Source: Cellulosilyticum lentocellum DSM 5427 (GTDB taxonomy: Bacteria > Bacillota > Clostridia > Lachnospirales > Cellulosilyticaceae). Taken from it: a stretch of 64,000 nt of DNA. Positions 44,569 through 52,159 of the stretch are shown here, piece after piece. The position numbers and the translations under genes were made by a program. The number at the start of each line of letters is the position of its first letter. Positions within the stretch are counted from its first letter, which is position 1. Under the pieces are notes generated by a model, which worked only from the letters and a program-made list of their open reading frames with translations, searched no databases and was not told where the DNA came from. The stretch lies in NCBI RefSeq assembly GCF_000178835.2, contig NC_015275.1, positions 3,997,001 through 4,061,000 on the forward strand, read 5' to 3'.

Positions 44569-45147
44569 ATGCTTAATTATATTTGGAGCTTTATGATTAT
44601 ATTTGCTGTACTTATCTCTGGCTTTACAGGTGGTATGAAAGCTATTACCAACTCAGCCCTCTTAGCCTCTGGAGAAGCCGTTACTATTTGTATAGAAACC
44701 TTAGGCATTGTAGCTATGTGGATGGGCATTATGCGTATTGCTGAAAAATCAGGCCTAATCGATTCACTTGCTAGGAAGATGTCTCCTATACTTAATTTTT
44801 TATTTCCTTCAGTTCCTAAAAATCACCCTGCCAGGAAGTATATTGCTACTAATCTTATTGCAAACTTTCTAGGCCTAGGTTGGGCTGCTACTCCTCCCGG
44901 ATTAAAAGCCATGATAGAACTTCAAAAGCTTAATAAAGAAGAAGGCCAAGCTACTCATGCTATGTGTATGTTTTTAATTATCAATATTTCTTCAATCCAG
45001 CTTATTCCTATTAGTATGATTTCTTATCGCACTGCTTATGGTTCTCATAATCCTACAGAAATTTTAGTTCCTTGTATAATTGCTACAGCTGTTTCTACCT
45101 TAGTTGCAATCATTTTTGGTAAACTCATGTATAAAAAGGAGGATTAA
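44569..45147 (+). CDS. spmA: Spore maturation protein A
   Basis: This ~192-residue membrane protein of the nucleoside-recognition (Gate) family has ISGFTGGMKAITNSALLASGEAVTIC, MWMGIMRIAEKSGLIDSLARKMSPIL and NLIANFLGLGWAATPPGLKAM. It works with SpmB in spore core dehydration. I start at ATG 44569 (AAGGAGGAAGCTT before it), not the longer frame at 44536. SpmB follows with a 3-base gap. Confidence 0.95.
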   Translation: MLNYIWSFMIIFAVLISGFTGGMKAITNSALLASGEAVTICIETLGIVAMWMGIMRIAEKSGLIDSLARKMSPILNFLFPSVPKNHPARKYIATNLIANFLGLGWAATPPGLKAMIELQKLNKEEGQATHAMCMFLIINISSIQLIPISMISYRTAYGSHNPTEILVPCIIATAVSTLVAIIFGKLMYKKED

Positions 45148-45150
45148 TCT

Positions 45151-45684
45151 ATGGTAATCTTATTAGGTATATCCGACTGGATGATTCCTTGTATAATGGT
45201 CGGTATTATCATTTATGGTCTTTTAAAAGAGGTTAATGCATATGAGGCTTTTATTGAAGGTGCTACCGATGGTTTAAAAGTTGTTATAGATATTCTCCCT
45301 ACCTTAGTAGGACTTATGATAGCCGTTGGCATGTTACGTGCTTCTGGTGCTTTAACTGGCTTAGCTAAGCTCTTTACTCCTCTTATTGGCTGGTCGAACT
45401 TTCCTCCTGAGCTTATTCCTATAGCTTTAATGCGTACCTTTTCTTCTTCTGCTGCTACAGGGCTTATTATTGACATCTTTAAAACCTACGGGCCGGACTC
45501 CTTTATTGGTAGATTAGTTTCTATTATGTTTGGCTGTACAGAAACTATTTTTTATACCATGTCTGTTTACTTTATGACCATTAAAGTGAAGAAAAGTCGT
45601 TATACTTTGGCTGGCGCACTTATTGCTTCTTTAGTAGGTATCATAGCTGCCTATCTTCTTACACTTAGATTTTTCGGCTGTTAA
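45151..45684 (+). CDS. spmB: Spore maturation protein B
   Basis: This 177-residue partner of SpmA is also of the Gate family: IPCIMVGIIIYGLLKEVNAYEAFIEGATDGLKV, LPTLVGLMIAVGMLRASGAL and FGCTETIFYTMSVYF. SD AGGAGG lies inside the end of spmA, so the two are coupled. Confidence 0.95.
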   Translation: MVILLGISDWMIPCIMVGIIIYGLLKEVNAYEAFIEGATDGLKVVIDILPTLVGLMIAVGMLRASGALTGLAKLFTPLIGWSNFPPELIPIALMRTFSSSAATGLIIDIFKTYGPDSFIGRLVSIMFGCTETIFYTMSVYFMTIKVKKSRYTLAGALIASLVGIIAAYLLTLRFFGC

Positions 45685-45831
45685 GTTTTAAGTTTTACAT
45701 TTTATGCACTCTTATATAATTTTTCTGTTACTTTTTACCTTTCTATTATATTGTTTTTGCTATAATAATGTTATAATAATGATAACTATAGGGTTTGTTT
45801 CGTACAAATGAGATTTTAAGGAGAAATGCAG

Positions 45832-46605
45832 ATGTTAAATAAAATTAAATCTCTATTGAAGAGTTCTTCAGATGTTTATGAAAATGAAATAATGTATCAT
45901 AAAAATGGTAAGGTCATGTATGAGGGTAGTGTTAAAGGCTCTAACTTTCACGGTTTGGGTAAATATTATGACGAAACTGGTAGACTTTGCTATGAAGGGC
46001 ATTTTGCTAATGGCTTACCTCATGGTCAAGGCAAATGCTATTTAGAGGATGGCAGTATTTACGAAGGTGAGTTACATAAAGGTGAGCGTACAGGTATAGG
46101 TACTAAACAGTTTTCTGATGGCTCAGTTTATGAGGGGCGCTTTGTAGATGGTGCCATGGAAGGAAAAGGTAAGCTTACTAAGCCAGATGGTACTATTTAT
46201 GAGGGTAACTTTCTTAAAAATCACTTACAGGGTGCAGGTGCTCCAGCTTCTCCTAATCGTGTTACTTATCCAAACGGGGATCAATACATAGGTGAATTCA
46301 TAGATACTATTGAAAATGGACATGGTAAGCTTGTTATCTCTACAGGTGTTTATGAAGGTGAAATTGTGAATGGACTTCCTCACGGAAAAGGCCATTTCAT
46401 TTGGAACAATGATTCTTCTTATTATGGTGATTTCCTAGAAGGTCAAATGACAGGTAAAGGGACAATCACCTATGCAAATGGTGAAAAATATATAGGTGAC
46501 TTTAAAAATGGTTATAAGCACGGTAATGGTATTTATCAAGAAGCTTCTGGCACACAATACGAATGTTATTTTGAAGAAGACCAGCTTATAAGTGCCAATC
46601 GTTAA
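45832..46605 (+). CDS. MORN-repeat protein
   Basis: This ~257-residue protein after a short Lys-rich start consists almost entirely of about nine MORN repeats of ~23 residues. Examples are YEGHFANGLPHGQGKCYLEDG, YEGRFVDGAMEGKGKLTKPDG and YIGDFKNGYKHGNGIYQEASG. No signal peptide, catalytic domain or membrane segment is seen. MORN repeats form beta-hairpin rods that bind proteins or lipids. The role here is unknown. I start at ATG 45832 with AAGGAG 8 bases upstream. The ATG at 45826 is too close to it. Single gene with terminator. Confidence 0.88.
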   Translation: MLNKIKSLLKSSSDVYENEIMYHKNGKVMYEGSVKGSNFHGLGKYYDETGRLCYEGHFANGLPHGQGKCYLEDGSIYEGELHKGERTGIGTKQFSDGSVYEGRFVDGAMEGKGKLTKPDGTIYEGNFLKNHLQGAGAPASPNRVTYPNGDQYIGEFIDTIENGHGKLVISTGVYEGEIVNGLPHGKGHFIWNNDSSYYGDFLEGQMTGKGTITYANGEKYIGDFKNGYKHGNGIYQEASGTQYECYFEEDQLISANR

Positions 46606-46608
46606 AAT

Positions 46609-46651
46609 AAAAATAGGGAAAAGGTAATGGAGTTACCTTTTCCCTATTTTT
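46609..46651. terminator. Bidirectional terminator
   Basis: AAAAATAGGGAAAAGGTAA pairs perfectly with its complement around a five-base loop. It separates the convergent MORN and YkvI-like genes. Confidence 0.9.
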
Positions 46652-46677
46652 ATTTCTTCAAAGCTCCCCAACCTAAG

Positions 46678-47721
46678 TTATTTGTTTTTTATAAAAAATA
46701 AGGTACAGTAAAATAAAAATACGAGACTTAACACCCCATACATAGGATAGAGAAATTCCACTAATTTAGCAAATCCTATCATTGAAAAAGGAGTTGCTAT
46801 TAATACTACTAAGAAAATGCCTTTATTGTAGGGTACTTTGTATTTATTCTTTAAAAAATACGACAAGCTGTATACATTGGACACTTGTGAAGAAAACATT
46901 TCTAACCACATAATACCTAACATACCTAGTTGCAGTATTTTATTCATTTCCATTGCTAGTCCAAGCAGAGGCACTTCATATAACTGAGGATGAAACGGGT
47001 TAACTAGCATTAAAAAGGTAATATAAATGCCAATAACCGTAAGTACTATACTTCCTAATATGATGCCTTTTATAATTTGTTTGGGTTTCTTTAGTTCATT
47101 TGTTAACGGTACAATAACACCTATAATCGTTAGGATGTTAAAACTTACATAAACTAAGGTTGATACAAGAAGATTTGTTTTTTGTCTAGGCATTAATTGC
47201 AAATAGGAATAGGTAGAAGTCATAGGGTTGTCTTTTATGTATGCAAAAAAAATGGCAGTCATCACTACAATTAAAGTGGGTACCACAAGACTGTTCACTT
47301 CAAATAAACCTTCTGTATTTCTAAGCAGAAAAATACTACTACACCCAATCATAATAATGACCCCTAGCCATTTAGGAACGTGGAAATATTGATGCATAAT
47401 AGAACCACTACCTGCCAAGATAATAGAGGTACTACTTAACAAAAATAAAGTTAGCACTATATTAGTAAATTTAGCTACAGGCTTTGGACACACTAAATCC
47501 ACGAATTCATTATATGAATTCACCTTAAACTTATCCGTAATTAAAATAATTAACTTACCAAAAACAATATATAAGAGACCGCATAAAATAAGGCCTGCAA
47601 ACCCTCCTATACCATAAGTAGCAAAAAATTGATTTAATTCTCTCCCTGAGCATACCCCCGCCCCCACTATACTTCCAATAAAGATCATAGCAATTTGCAT
47701 GATCAAAACAATATTTTTCAT
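46678..47721 (-). CDS. YkvI-family polytopic membrane protein (LeuT-fold transporter-like)
   Basis: This 347-residue protein has about ten hydrophobic helices. The first has IAMIFIGSIVGAGVCSGRELNQFFATYG, a broken-helix Gly-rich start typical of the YkvI and APC/LeuT-type transporter superfamily. No soluble domain is present. The substrate is unknown. Single gene. Confidence 0.85.
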   Translation of the reverse strand: MKNIVLIMQIAMIFIGSIVGAGVCSGRELNQFFATYGIGGFAGLILCGLLYIVFGKLIILITDKFKVNSYNEFVDLVCPKPVAKFTNIVLTLFLLSSTSIILAGSGSIMHQYFHVPKWLGVIIMIGCSSIFLLRNTEGLFEVNSLVVPTLIVVMTAIFFAYIKDNPMTSTYSYLQLMPRQKTNLLVSTLVYVSFNILTIIGVIVPLTNELKKPKQIIKGIILGSIVLTVIGIYITFLMLVNPFHPQLYEVPLLGLAMEMNKILQLGMLGIMWLEMFSSQVSNVYSLSYFLKNKYKVPYNKGIFLVVLIATPFSMIGFAKLVEFLYPMYGVLSLVFLFYCTLFFIKNK

Positions 47722-47885
47722 TGCCCTCCCCCTTGCTTGTCTTATCCTTTTAATATATATATTCCATTTTTTTCATTTATGTCATAAGTATGTACAAGAA
47801 AAATAATGTCAATTTCTGTTTTGCTGCATATTATGACATTGAGGGCGCTACTCAAATATAACGAATTAAGTGGAGGGATTTTAAT

Positions 47886-48452
47886 ATGTCATGTGGATGT
47901 AATAATGAAAGCTCAAACTGTGAACACAGCTGTCATAAATCTAGCTGTCAAAAGCAACTCTCTGATGCAAATAAAGCTATTTTAGATGCTGCATGTATTC
48001 TTTTTAACTATATCGATAAATACGATTGTGATGACGATGAAAAAGACGATTGTGATGATAGTCATTGCTTTGATGATGATAAACATGACTGTGGCTGTGA
48101 CCATTGTTCCGATGATGATAACTGCGACTGTAGCTGTTGCTTAGATGATGATGACTGTGGCTGCAAGCATCGTCGTCACCGTTGCTCAGATGATGATGAC
48201 TGTAACTGCCGTTGTCGTCGTCACCGTTGCTCAGATAATGATGACTGCGGCTGCGGCTGTGGTTGTCGTCGTGATTGTCGTCGTTGTTCTAGTGATGATG
48301 ATTGTGGCCGCCGTCATCGTCGTCATCGTCGTCACCGTTGCTCAAATAATGATGATTGTAACTGTGGTTGCAACAACTTCTTTGATAGTAGAGAAAAGCT
48401 TGAAATCATTGCTAGAAAAAATCGTCATAGCTGTAGTTGTTGGGGCAGATAA
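47886..48452 (+). CDS. Cys/Asp/His/Arg-rich low-complexity protein
   Basis: In this 188-residue protein about 36 residues are Cys. A short start (MSCGCNNESSNCEHSCHKSS) and a helix (SDANKAILDAACILFNYIDKY) lead to an Asp/Cys/His-rich middle (CDDDEKDDCDDSHCFDDDKH). Tandem units of the form RHRCSDDDDCNCRCR follow, then a basic end. The helix plus Cys-rich repeats recalls spore coat/crust or metallothionein-like proteins, but I cannot assign a family. GGAGGG before the ATG and a terminator after it support expression. A Val/Met-rich frame over the repeat is a shadow. Confidence 0.8.
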   Translation: MSCGCNNESSNCEHSCHKSSCQKQLSDANKAILDAACILFNYIDKYDCDDDEKDDCDDSHCFDDDKHDCGCDHCSDDDNCDCSCCLDDDDCGCKHRRHRCSDDDDCNCRCRRHRCSDNDDCGCGCGCRRDCRRCSSDDDCGRRHRRHRRHRCSNNDDCNCGCNNFFDSREKLEIIARKNRHSCSCWGR

Positions 48453-48475
48453 TTACCCACTCTAACTTAATTGCT

Positions 48476-48503
48476 TGCAGAGACATCACGTCTCTGCTTT
48501 TTT
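48476..48503 (+). terminator. Terminator after the Cys-rich gene
   Basis: GCAGAGAC (48477-48484) pairs with GTCTCTGC (48490-48497), followed by T6. Confidence 0.9.
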
Positions 48504-48573
48504 ATTGCTTTGTTGTCATCTTAATAACTTAATAGTTACCTTCCTGCATAGTATGAAGTAGGAGGTGATCATT

Positions 48574-48978
48574 ATGTTAAATCCAATTAAGGTCTCAGAA
48601 ATCAATAAAACTATAGAAGTATCTACTGAAACACTTATTAATAATGAGCTTGAAATTACTAACACTTCATCTGGATATATTAATAATCTTAAGATACTGA
48701 TCCAAGGCAATGATTTTTCTATTCTAGAACAAGCTATTATTAGACAACGTGGCTCTTTAAACTTTTCTCCTACTGAAAACTGCTTAGAATTAGGCAACCT
48801 TGCTCCAGAAGAATCTGCTTTTTTCGAGTACAAGTTTATATCTTCTAGAAGCTTATCTTCTCTTTCTTCTCATTTAACAATATCTTATAGTCTAGATAGC
48901 GCTTCTGAAGAAAGAAAGCAGATAGTTGCTGAACTTCTTATTCCTTCTGAAAATGAAGTGTTCTTAAAACAAAAATAA
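48574..48978 (+). CDS. DUF11-like beta-sandwich protein of unknown function
   Basis: This ~134-residue protein has the pattern of a single DUF11/CARDB-like Ig fold: LEITNTSSGYINNLKILIQGNDFSIL ... LGNLAPEESAFFEYKFIS. No signal peptide is seen. I start at ATG 48574 with GGAGG 8 bases upstream. It follows the Cys-rich gene in the same direction with its own start signals. It may be a spore-coat or surface-associated protein like its neighbour (inference). Confidence 0.72.
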   Translation: MLNPIKVSEINKTIEVSTETLINNELEITNTSSGYINNLKILIQGNDFSILEQAIIRQRGSLNFSPTENCLELGNLAPEESAFFEYKFISSRSLSSLSSHLTISYSLDSASEERKQIVAELLIPSENEVFLKQK

Positions 48979-49003
48979 AAAGGATGCCTAAGCATCCTTT
49001 TTA
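48976..49003. terminator. Bidirectional terminator
   Basis: AAAAAGGATGC (48977-48987) pairs with GCATCCTTTTT (48992-49002) around a four-base loop, between convergent genes. Confidence 0.9.
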
Positions 49004-49010
49004 TCTATCT

Positions 49011-50048
49011 TTAAAAAACCTTTACTATATCTATTTGGCTTTGTACATAAAGGTCAATTAATTTGTCATTAACCTTTACAATAGGTCTATATACCGATTG
49101 CGGTTGAATAGCGTATATCTCTGCTATTTCTCCGCTACTTAATAAAACATGATTACCTATATAGTAATTCATGATATTATTACAAAACTCAAGCAGTAAA
49201 TCCACCTCAAAAGCTCTAAGCTGTGTGCTTCTTAATTCTTTAATCACATTAAAAATATGTTCTTTTTGTCTTAATTCATCATAAGTATCTGCTAGACCTA
49301 TAATCTTAGCTATATCGCTAATCTTATCTTCCCTTAAACTTAGTGGAAATCCAGAGCCATCACATCGTTCATGATGTGTTAGTACTGCTTTGAGTACTTC
49401 ATTATCTAACTCGTTAAACTGTGCTAATTTTTCATATCCAAAGATTGGATGTCTCTTATAAGCTAATCGTTCCCTTAGGCTTCCATCCATATCTCTTTCT
49501 TTTAGTGCGATGGTTAAATCTATCTTCCCTACATCATGTAATAAGCCAGCTAAAACAAGTTGCTCTAATCTTTGTTCACTATACGCTCTCCATCTCCCCA
49601 TCATAAGAGAAAGAAGTGCCACATTAATACTATGAGTGTAGCAATCTTCTTGTAGCTGCGTAACAAGATTAACACATGCTAACAGGTTGAAGTCATCTTT
49701 AAAATTTTTAATCATATACTGTGCTAAATTCTTTAGATCTTCAATATTAAGTGCTTCGCCTACCTTATTCTCTCCTTCAATAATACGTTTTAAGGTAGTA
49801 GCATAATCTTTATAATATTCTACAATAGTTTCATCCGTTTGCCAGATTTTTTCCTCAGTATTGATATCTACCCATACTTGCGTATGTTGAAAATGATGAA
49901 CCTTCTTAATACTTTTTTCGGTTAGTTTCCCACCTCTAGGTAAAAGTATCGCCCCTGTCTTTTCATCTACAATAGGTTGAAGCAAAACCATTCCGGGAAG
50001 ACATTTTGACAATGGAATAATAATTTTTTTTCTAGCTAACTCTCCCAT
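49011..50048 (-). CDS. HD-GYP domain c-di-GMP phosphodiesterase
   Basis: This 345-residue protein has a variable N-terminal part (about 1-120) and then an HD-GYP core. HSINVALLSLMMGRWR, GLLHDVGKIDLT (HD pair), KRHPIFGYEKLA and HHERCDGSGFP (the usual GYP is GFP here) are visible, with IIGLADTYDEL. All metal ligands seem to be present. It degrades c-di-GMP in the cytosol, opposing the signal read by the PilZ protein at 35512. No receiver or membrane domain is present. Confidence 0.92.
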   Translation of the reverse strand: MGELARKKIIIPLSKCLPGMVLLQPIVDEKTGAILLPRGGKLTEKSIKKVHHFQHTQVWVDINTEEKIWQTDETIVEYYKDYATTLKRIIEGENKVGEALNIEDLKNLAQYMIKNFKDDFNLLACVNLVTQLQEDCYTHSINVALLSLMMGRWRAYSEQRLEQLVLAGLLHDVGKIDLTIALKERDMDGSLRERLAYKRHPIFGYEKLAQFNELDNEVLKAVLTHHERCDGSGFPLSLREDKISDIAKIIGLADTYDELRQKEHIFNVIKELRSTQLRAFEVDLLLEFCNNIMNYYIGNHVLLSSGEIAEIYAIQPQSVYRPIVKVNDKLIDLYVQSQIDIVKVF

Positions 50049-50236
50049 GCTCTATTCCTCCAACTCTAGAATCTACCACTTAGTTTTATAAATCAACTTA
50101 TATTATTCTACTAATTATTTTATCATTTCAAAGAAATTATGTCACTATATAAGTCATTATTTAATTAATATTTAATACAAGGCTTCTATTTTTTCAATTT
50201 TAAATCAGATTAAAAAAATATATTTTTCAAAATATC

Positions 50237-50265
50237 TTGACAAAATCTAAACACATGGTTATTAT
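50237..50265 (+). promoter_or_regulatory. Promoter of the amt-glnK unit
   Basis: TTGACA (50237-50242), a 17-base spacer and TATTAT (50260-50265). The start of transcription would be near 50272, giving a leader of about 105 bases. The 328-base gap 50049-50376 otherwise holds only AT-rich sequence and this leader. Confidence 0.65.
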
Positions 50266-50289
50266 ATGAATCATATTAAATATCGTGAC

Positions 50290-50340
50290 ATAGACAAAGG
50301 GGTCTATATATATGCTTTTGCATATATATAGACCCTTTTT
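50290..50340 (+). promoter_or_regulatory. Leader attenuator upstream of amt (terminator with competing hairpin)
   Basis: A 16-bp perfect stem GGGTCTATATATATGC/GCATATATATAGACCC (50300-50315, 50320-50335) plus T5 is an intrinsic terminator just after transcription start and 37 bases before the amt ATG. Its 5' arm can instead pair upstream as ATAGAC-AAAGGG-GTCTAT (50290-50307). That hairpin has a six-base loop with A1 and G4, as in ANTAR-protein targets. The two forms exclude each other. Confidence 0.65.
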
Positions 50341-50376
50341 GTTTGTTTCACAACTTTTATTAGGGAGGGTTTTATT

Positions 50377-51603
50377 ATGGAAGATGTTACTTCTTGGGTA
50401 AATGCCATTTGGCTTTTACTTGGCACATGTTTAGTATTTTTTATGCAAGCAGGTTTTGCAATGGTAGAAACAGGTTTTACTAGAGCAAAAAATGCTGGAA
50501 ACATTATTATGAAAAACTTAATGGACTTCGCTGTTGGTTCTATTATCTACTGGATTCTTGGGTTTTCCTTAATGTTTGGTGACAGCATCGGTGGTTTCAT
50601 TGGAGCACCTTATCTCCTTGATGGTTGGAGTGGCAATTCTAATTTTGTTTGGATTATATTCCAAACTGTATTTTGTGCCACTGCAGCTACTATCGTTTCA
50701 GGGGCTATGGCAGAAAGAACTAAATTCTCTGCTTACCTTATCTATAGCTTCTGCATCTCAGCTTTCATCTATCCAGTCGTTGGTCACTGGGTTTGGGGTG
50801 GAGGATGGCTTGCTAATCTTTCTACACCTTTCCATGATTATGCTGGTTCTACAGTAGTTCACTCTGTTGGTGGTTGGTGTGCTTTAGTTGGTGCTAAAGT
50901 ACTTGGACCTCGTATTGGTAAATACGGTAAAGATGGTAAAAGTAATCCTATTCCTGGACACAGTTTAACACTTGGCGCCCTTGGAGTATTCATCCTTTGG
51001 TTTGGTTGGTTTGGCTTTAACCCTGCTTCTTCTGCAGATGGTACTAATGTACTACTTAATGGCCGCGTATTTGTAACTACTAATATTGCCGCTGCTGTTG
51101 CTGCTACAACAACAATGATTGTTACTTGGGTAAAATACAAAAAACCAGATGTTTCTATGACACTTAATGGTGCTCTTGCTGGACTTGTAGGTATTACAGC
51201 TGGTTGTGATATGGTGTCTGCATGGGGTGCCATGGCTATTGGTTTAATTTGTGGTATTGTAGTCGTTATAGTCATTGAACTTCTTGATCACAAATTAAAA
51301 ATCGATGATCCTGTAGGTGCTGTTGGTGTTCACTGTGGCTGCGGTGTTGTTGGTACACTCTGTGTTGGTTTATTTGCTGTAGAAGGTGGTTTATTCTACG
51401 GTGGTGGTGCCAGCCTTCTTCTTTCACAAATTATTGGTGTGGTTTCCGTAGCAGCTTGGACTATTATTTGCATCTCTATTTTATTTGCTATCATTAAGAA
51501 AACAATCGGTCTTCGTGTTTCACCAGAAGAAGAAATTGAAGGTCTTGATATCTGCGAACATGGCCTTTCTAGCTCTTATGCAGATTTTGAGGTTAAAGCT
51601 TAA
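50377..51603 (+). CDS. amt: Ammonium transporter (Amt/MEP/Rh family)
   Basis: This 408-residue protein with eleven helices starts WVNAIWLLLGTCLVFFMQAGFAMVETGFTRAKN. The recruitment-site Asp lies in FHDYAGSTVVHSVGG, with pore His residues there and in VGVHCGCGVVGTL. SD GGGAGG. It is coupled with the PII gene 64 bases downstream, the universal Amt-GlnK pairing. Transcription is likely to be gated by the leader attenuator, presumably in response to nitrogen. Confidence 0.97.
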   Translation: MEDVTSWVNAIWLLLGTCLVFFMQAGFAMVETGFTRAKNAGNIIMKNLMDFAVGSIIYWILGFSLMFGDSIGGFIGAPYLLDGWSGNSNFVWIIFQTVFCATAATIVSGAMAERTKFSAYLIYSFCISAFIYPVVGHWVWGGGWLANLSTPFHDYAGSTVVHSVGGWCALVGAKVLGPRIGKYGKDGKSNPIPGHSLTLGALGVFILWFGWFGFNPASSADGTNVLLNGRVFVTTNIAAAVAATTTMIVTWVKYKKPDVSMTLNGALAGLVGITAGCDMVSAWGAMAIGLICGIVVVIVIELLDHKLKIDDPVGAVGVHCGCGVVGTLCVGLFAVEGGLFYGGGASLLLSQIIGVVSVAAWTIICISILFAIIKKTIGLRVSPEEEIEGLDICEHGLSSSYADFEVKA

Positions 51604-51667
51604 GTTTTTATGACGATAAACTATAGAAAAGAGCAATGTAGAAATCAAATAATTTAAAGGAGGAACT

Positions 51668-52018
51668 ATGATGGATGCAATTACAAAAATTGATATTATC
51701 ACAAGACAAAGTAAATTCGAGGAGCTTAAAGATGCCCTTAATGAAATTGGTATTACTGGTATGACAGTTTATCAAGTACTTGGTTGTGGTAATCAGAAAG
51801 GTAAAACAGAACTTTACAGAGGGAGCTCTCGCACCATGGATTTACTTCCAAAGGTAAAAGTTGAGATTTGTGTCTCTGAAGTACCTGTTGATTTAGTTGT
51901 TGAAACAGCTACTAAGATTCTTAGAACAGGCAAAATTGGTGATGGTAAAATTTTCGTTTACCCTGTTCAAAACGTTGTTAAAATTCGTACAGGCGAAACA
52001 GGCGTTAAAGCCCTTTAA
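51668..52018 (+). CDS. glnK: Nitrogen regulatory protein PII
   Basis: This 116-residue protein begins MMDAITKIDIITRQSKFEELKDALNEIGITGMTVYQVLG. Its T-loop has GKTELYRGSSRTMDLLPKVKVEI, with the Tyr that some PII proteins use for uridylylation. DGKIFVYPVQNVVKIRTGETG is the nucleotide-binding B/C-loop region. It plugs and regulates Amt according to 2-oxoglutarate and ADP/ATP. SD AAAGGAGG. Confidence 0.96.
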   Translation: MMDAITKIDIITRQSKFEELKDALNEIGITGMTVYQVLGCGNQKGKTELYRGSSRTMDLLPKVKVEICVSEVPVDLVVETATKILRTGKIGDGKIFVYPVQNVVKIRTGETGVKAL

Positions 52019-52061
52019 GCCGCTAGATGGTTTCATAAAGCTAAGAAATCCTAAATATACT

Positions 52062-52093
52062 AAAGAGGAAGCATTTATTCGCTTCCTCTTTTC
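52062..52093 (+). terminator. Terminator after the PII gene
   Basis: AAAGAGGAAGC (52062-52072) pairs with GCTTCCTCTTT (52081-52091) around an eight-base loop, followed by T-rich sequence. Confidence 0.8.
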
Positions 52094-52159
52094 TGCGTTT
52101 ATGAGATAACTTAATTTCAAAAAGCTCTGTTTATATTACTCAAAAAGGAGTGAGCCCTT

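Noticed and set aside
48160-48360. Tandem repeats resembling a CRISPR-like array
   Set aside because: The units are short, unequal and in frame within one coding sequence. There are no spacers and no cas genes.
48145-48465. 106-codon plus-strand frame rich in Val, Met and Ala
   Set aside because: It is the shifted frame of the Cys/Asp-rich tandem repeat. It has no ribosome site and extreme composition.
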